Origin: Erythrobacter sp.
GTDB taxonomy: Bacteria; Pseudomonadota; Alphaproteobacteria; Sphingomonadales; Sphingomonadaceae
Direction of reading: 5' to 3'
NCBI GenBank assembly: GCA_013214365.1
Contig: JABSPI010000037.1
Coordinates: forward strand, 1-9,731
Length of the DNA stretch: 9,731 nt
Position 1 is the first letter of the stretch. The number at the start of each line of letters is the position of its first letter. The translations under genes were made by a program, and so were the position numbers. A model generated the notes under the pieces. That model saw nothing but the letters and a program-made list of their open reading frames with translations. It searched no databases and had not been told where the DNA came from. This document shows, in pieces, positions 7,221 to 9,731 of the stretch.

Positions 7221-7574
7221 ATGTTGCTTGCTTGCGCTTCTGCTGTTTTGGCAATGGCCAATCCGACTTCCGCCAATGTGGGCTATGTCCCGCTGATTGA
7301 GGGCCGCGACGAAGCTGCGATCGAAGAATTGATGGCCAATAATGATTTGGCCGACAATGATCCGGTCAAACTGATCAACCTTGGGATTGCATATGCAAGA
7401 CAGGGCCGAAGCAAAGAGGCACGCGCCATGTTTGAAGCGGCGATGCGCAGCTCAGATCGCGCGGTTTTGGAAACGGCAGAGGGGCAATGGGTAGAATCAC
7501 GCCATCTAGCGCGTTTGGCTTTGCAAATGCTCGAACGCGGTGAGTTGCGTGCAGATCGTATGGCAGCGCGCTGA
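7221..7574 (+). CDS. Small exported TPR protein
   Basis: A 117-aa protein with an N-terminal hydrophobic stretch (1-12) and a possible cleavage after TSA (residue 18), although the usual basic n-region is missing. One clear tetratricopeptide unit covers DPVKLINLGIAYARQGRSK through AAMRSSD (about 47-79), followed by a helical pair (85-108, WVESRHLARLALQML). TPR domains mediate protein contacts. The start is fixed by the in-frame TGA at 7215-7217 and by GGGAG at 7209-7213, 7 bases upstream. It is divergent from the lipoprotein-receptor unit; small TPR proteins of this type are often seen beside TonB receptors in sphingomonads, so a periplasmic helper role is plausible but inferred. It converges with the 81-aa gene, with 25 bases between stops. 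Confidence 0.82.
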   Translation: MLLACASAVLAMANPTSANVGYVPLIEGRDEAAIEELMANNDLADNDPVKLINLGIAYARQGRSKEARAMFEAAMRSSDRAVLETAEGQWVESRHLARLALQMLERGELRADRMAAR

Positions 7575-7599
7575 TCCGCGGCCGCTCGGGCCTAAATTT

Positions 7600-7845
7600 C
7601 TACTCTTCTAGAGAAGCCAATAAGGCGGCAAGCCTGCGCCGGCTGAATTCAGCAACGCCCTCGTTTTGTTGCCGCAACCCTTCGTCTGCGGACCAATTGT
7701 GGAGCTGCAACCACGCACTTTTCTCAAGCATAGTCAGCGAGCGAGGGTCGCCCGCAAGCTCAGCCATCTGAGGCGGGCACAGCCCGTTTTCCAGCGTCTG
7801 TTTGATGGCGTTCTTCAAAAATGTGCGCGAATCATTTTGGTCCAT
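7600..7845 (-). CDS. Unrecognised 81-aa protein
   Basis: I do not recognise a family. The frame has bacterial-like codon use and a sensible soluble composition. Predicted helices include SRTFLKNAIKQTLENGL (6-22) and a C-terminal EFSRRRLAALLASLEE (66-81), with two Trp residues (45, 51) between. No signal peptide, membrane segment or metal site is visible. The start ATG at 7843-7845 is the only one possible near the upstream in-frame stop at 7858-7860, and no good ribosome site precedes it. It is convergent with the TPR gene and divergent from the TetR gene. It may be a real small cytoplasmic protein or a chance frame; it reads better than the opposite-strand alternatives. Confidence 0.5.
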   Translation of the reverse strand: MDQNDSRTFLKNAIKQTLENGLCPPQMAELAGDPRSLTMLEKSAWLQLHNWSADEGLRQQNEGVAEFSRRRLAALLASLEE

Positions 7846-7873
7846 ATTGGAAAGAGATCAGAATGAGAATGCG

Positions 7874-7922
7874 TTGACAATGGCCCCTCCCAATTTGTCA
7901 TACACTCGCCACAGTCTGTCAT
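7874..7922 (+). promoter_or_regulatory. Putative promoter and repeats upstream of the TetR gene
   Basis: TTGACA (7874-7879) is a full -35 consensus; a weak TCATAC (7898-7903) is 18 bases downstream. TGACAA (7875-7880) and TTGTCA (7895-7900) form an inverted repeat with 14-base spacing, and TGTCAT occurs twice with a 21-bp period (7896-7901, 7917-7922). This could be a site for self-repression by the TetR protein. The distance to the chosen start at 8071 implies a long leader. Confidence 0.35.
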
Positions 7923-8070
7923 GTTTCGGCTAACATTCCGGTTACAATCCGTGAGCAGCGCCTCCAACACGCCCCCTCCCCGCATCACAACGCAGTTTGC
8001 GCTTTCATCTGTAAAAGTGATAAGCCAACCGGCTAACCCACGTATCAGCGCCGAGCAGCGCGTAAAAGAG

Positions 8071-8703
8071 ATGGCGAACAAGATGGATGGGCCGACCCGA
8101 CAAGATACCAAAACCGAGCTGCTGCGCTCAGCAGAGCGGCTGATTGCGGAAAAAGGCCTGGGGTCGGTATCGGTTAAAATGATCACCACCGATGCAGGAG
8201 CTCGCAATCCCAGCGCGGTGCATTATCATTTTGGCAGTATTGAAAGCCTGATCAAAGAGGTCTTCGCCAAACGCTTCCGCGAAATCGAAGAGGAGCGAGT
8301 GCGGCGTCTGGAGCAGGTCAAACAGACCGATCCCGGCGACCGGCTCATTGACCTGTGGGCGGCAGCGATTGGCCCCTTCATGGAGGCGTGCCTTGAAGAA
8401 AATGGCCGGATGTATGTCAGCTTCTGCCTCCAATTTGCCGCCGATCCGCGGTTTGATTTCTCGCAGTTGACCGCTGAGGCGGGGGCCAAGAGCTTTATCG
8501 GGCTGCGCGAACAAATGACCGCCTGCTTGCCCGACATTGCCCCTGAAAAGATCAATGCTCGCCTGCGCCATTGCTTCATGATTTCGCTGGTGCAGGCCGC
8601 CGATTACGCCGCCCAAGTGGAGACAGGGGACTTCCCGCCTGCCGAATTGGCGATCAAGGATGCCGCCTCGTGCATCGCCGCTTATCTTGGTGCAAACGCC
8701 TAA
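8071..8703 (+). CDS. TetR-family transcriptional regulator
   Basis: A 210-aa regulator. The N-terminal DNA-binding domain is clear: TKTELLRSAERLIAEKGL (12-29), then the helix-turn-helix with VKMITTDAGARN (34-45) and the signature SAVHYHFGSIESLI (47-60). The C-terminal ligand domain is helical, with aromatic and hydrophobic residues, and binds an unidentified small molecule. The reading frame is open back to 7921 and could add 50 residues, but that extension is Ser/Pro-rich and unlike TetR N-termini. ATG at 8071 or 8083 fits the family better. It lies 195 bases upstream of the Baeyer-Villiger monooxygenase on the same strand, which is the natural regulatory target, with the monooxygenase substrate or product as a likely effector (inference). 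Confidence 0.88.
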   Translation: MANKMDGPTRQDTKTELLRSAERLIAEKGLGSVSVKMITTDAGARNPSAVHYHFGSIESLIKEVFAKRFREIEEERVRRLEQVKQTDPGDRLIDLWAAAIGPFMEACLEENGRMYVSFCLQFAADPRFDFSQLTAEAGAKSFIGLREQMTACLPDIAPEKINARLRHCFMISLVQAADYAAQVETGDFPPAELAIKDAASCIAAYLGANA

Positions 8704-8743
8704 GCACACATCATCACCCGATCGCCTTGCCATTGGGCCTAAC

Positions 8744-8771
8744 TTGACATTTTAATGTCTTGCATTATTTC
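8744..8771 (+). promoter_or_regulatory. Promoter with overlapping operator, monooxygenase gene
   Basis: TTGACA (8744-8749) with TATTTC (8766-8771) 16 bases on is a plausible promoter. An inverted repeat GACATT (8746-8751) / AATGTC (8754-8759) with a 2-base spacer sits on the -35 box, where a bound TetR-type repressor would block RNA polymerase. The leader to the ATG is about 120 bases. Confidence 0.45.
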
Positions 8772-8898
8772 GCTGTGAGACCCTCTTATGATGCGCGTCT
8801 CCATGCCTCCTTATTATGCGGCCCAGCCGATCTTGCGGGCTTGCACAGGGGCATGACGAGACAGCTGCGCGCATGGGACCAGACAAAAGGCATGCACA

Positions 8899-9731
8899 AT
8901 GACAACCCTGCTCGACAAAGCCGATATCAAAGCGAAATACGCAGCCGAGCGCGCCAAGCGTCTGCGCCCGGAAGGTAATGATCAATATCAGCGCCTCTCG
9001 GGCAAATTCGCATCACTTGCGACCGACCCCTACACACCGTTCACTGAGCGTGAACCCGTCACCGACCATGTGACCTTCGCATTTGTCGGTGCGGGCATGT
9101 CGGGCCTGGTTGTGGGGGCACGGCTGAAAGAGGCCGGCATCAGCGATTTCCGCCTCATCGATAAAGCGGGCGGCGTTGGGGGAACGTGGTATTGGAACCG
9201 TTATCCCGGTGCGCGCTGCGACACCGCGGCCATGATCTATCTCCCCCTGCTCGAAGAGACCGGATACCGGCCAACCGAAAAATATGTCTGCGGGCCGGAA
9301 ATTCTCGCCCATTGCGAACGCATCGCGCACCATTACGACCTGTATGACAAGGCCCTGTTCCACACAGAGGTGACCAGCATTGAGTGGCAGGAAAATGCGC
9401 AGGTTTGGCGCATCACCACCAATCGCGGCGATGCATTCACCGCGAAATATGTCGCGATCGGCACAGGCCCCCTGCATATTGCGAAATTGCCCGGCATACC
9501 GGGAATAGAGACATTCGAAGGTAAGTCATTTCACACCAGCCGGTGGGATTATGAATATACTGGCGGCGATGCCAAGGGCGCCGCGCTGGACAAATTGTCA
9601 GATAAACGCGTGGCGGTGATCGGCACCGGGGCCACCGGTGTGCAATGTATTCCACATCTCGCCAAAACCGCCCAGCAATTGTTCGTATTCCAACGCACCC
9701 CGTCATCGGTTGATGTGCGCAACAATCAACC
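8899..9731 (+). CDS. Type I Baeyer-Villiger monooxygenase, FAD/NADPH (C-terminus outside window)
   Basis: The first 277 codons are present and the frame runs off the right edge. A charged N-terminal extension of about 55 residues precedes the FAD Rossmann motif GAGMSG (64-69). GGVGGTWYWNRYPGARCD (91-108) follows. The Baeyer-Villiger fingerprint FxGxxxHTxxWD is complete (Phe206, Gly208, His212, Thr213, Trp216, Asp217), and the NADPH motif GTGATG is at 242-247. These enzymes insert one oxygen atom of O2 next to a ketone to give an ester or lactone. The N-terminal extension and the YLPLLEETGY (114-123) and QRTPSSVD (265-272) phrases recall the subgroup acting on large cyclic, terpenoid or steroidal ketones; this placement is from memory. 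The ATG at 8899 has AAAAGG 8 bases upstream. Regulation by the adjacent TetR protein is likely. Confidence 0.92.
   Translation, partial: MTTLLDKADIKAKYAAERAKRLRPEGNDQYQRLSGKFASLATDPYTPFTEREPVTDHVTFAFVGAGMSGLVVGARLKEAGISDFRLIDKAGGVGGTWYWNRYPGARCDTAAMIYLPLLEETGYRPTEKYVCGPEILAHCERIAHHYDLYDKALFHTEVTSIEWQENAQVWRITTNRGDAFTAKYVAIGTGPLHIAKLPGIPGIETFEGKSFHTSRWDYEYTGGDAKGAALDKLSDKRVAVIGTGATGVQCIPHLAKTAQQLFVFQRTPSSVDVRNNQ

Noticed and set aside
7921..8070. N-terminal extension of the TetR protein from ATG 7921
   Set aside because: Ser/Pro-rich, unlike TetR N-termini, no ribosome site, and overlapping the promoter-like repeats.
8760..8978. 72-aa frame over the monooxygenase start
   Set aside because: It overlaps the well-supported monooxygenase in another frame and resembles no protein family.

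Overview
The window looks like chromosomal DNA from an alphaproteobacterium, most likely Sphingomonadales (Erythrobacter/Sphingomonas-like). This rests on moderate GC, a TonB-dependent receptor beside a beta-helical lipoprotein and a small TPR protein, and a Baeyer-Villiger monooxygenase with a TetR regulator. It is inference from gene content and codon style, not a database match. No tRNA, rRNA, CRISPR array, IS element or phage gene was seen.

Left part (1-1820): a minus-strand two-gene unit. A CrtC/AttH lipocalin-like protein of about 365 aa is followed, with an 8-base ATGAGTGA overlap, by a phosphotransferase of the APH/ecdysteroid-kinase-like fold that runs off the left edge. Divergent from it is an OmpR/PhoB-type regulator (1821-2492) whose receiver domain keeps the phospho-acceptor Asp but lacks the acidic pair, the conserved Thr and the conserved Lys. 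An 11-bp-phased direct repeat lies in the shared promoter region and could be its own binding site. Both divergent genes have Shine-Dalgarno sequences lying in small perfect hairpins.

Middle part (2493-7599): a minus-strand pair consisting of a lipoprotein (527 aa, GTG start, lipobox, Pro-Thr linker, predicted parallel beta-helix) and a TonB-dependent receptor (891 aa). A GC-rich hairpin lies between them. A 24-base-scale hairpin (12-bp arms) separates the receptor from the convergent regulator. Divergent from the lipoprotein is a small exported TPR protein (117 aa). The 317-bp divergent promoter region holds a perfect 7-bp-arm palindrome. Together these look like a cell-envelope uptake or surface-lipoprotein locus of unknown substrate.

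Right part (7600-9731): a small unrecognised 81-aa protein on minus, a TetR regulator on plus, and the first 277 codons of a type I Baeyer-Villiger monooxygenase on plus. The monooxygenase promoter region holds a compact inverted repeat on top of a TTGACA box, a reasonable TetR-operator candidate. The monooxygenase points to oxidative catabolism of a cyclic or steroidal/terpenoid ketone, and the genes at the left end would fit the same kind of hydrophobic-compound metabolism, but the link is a guess.
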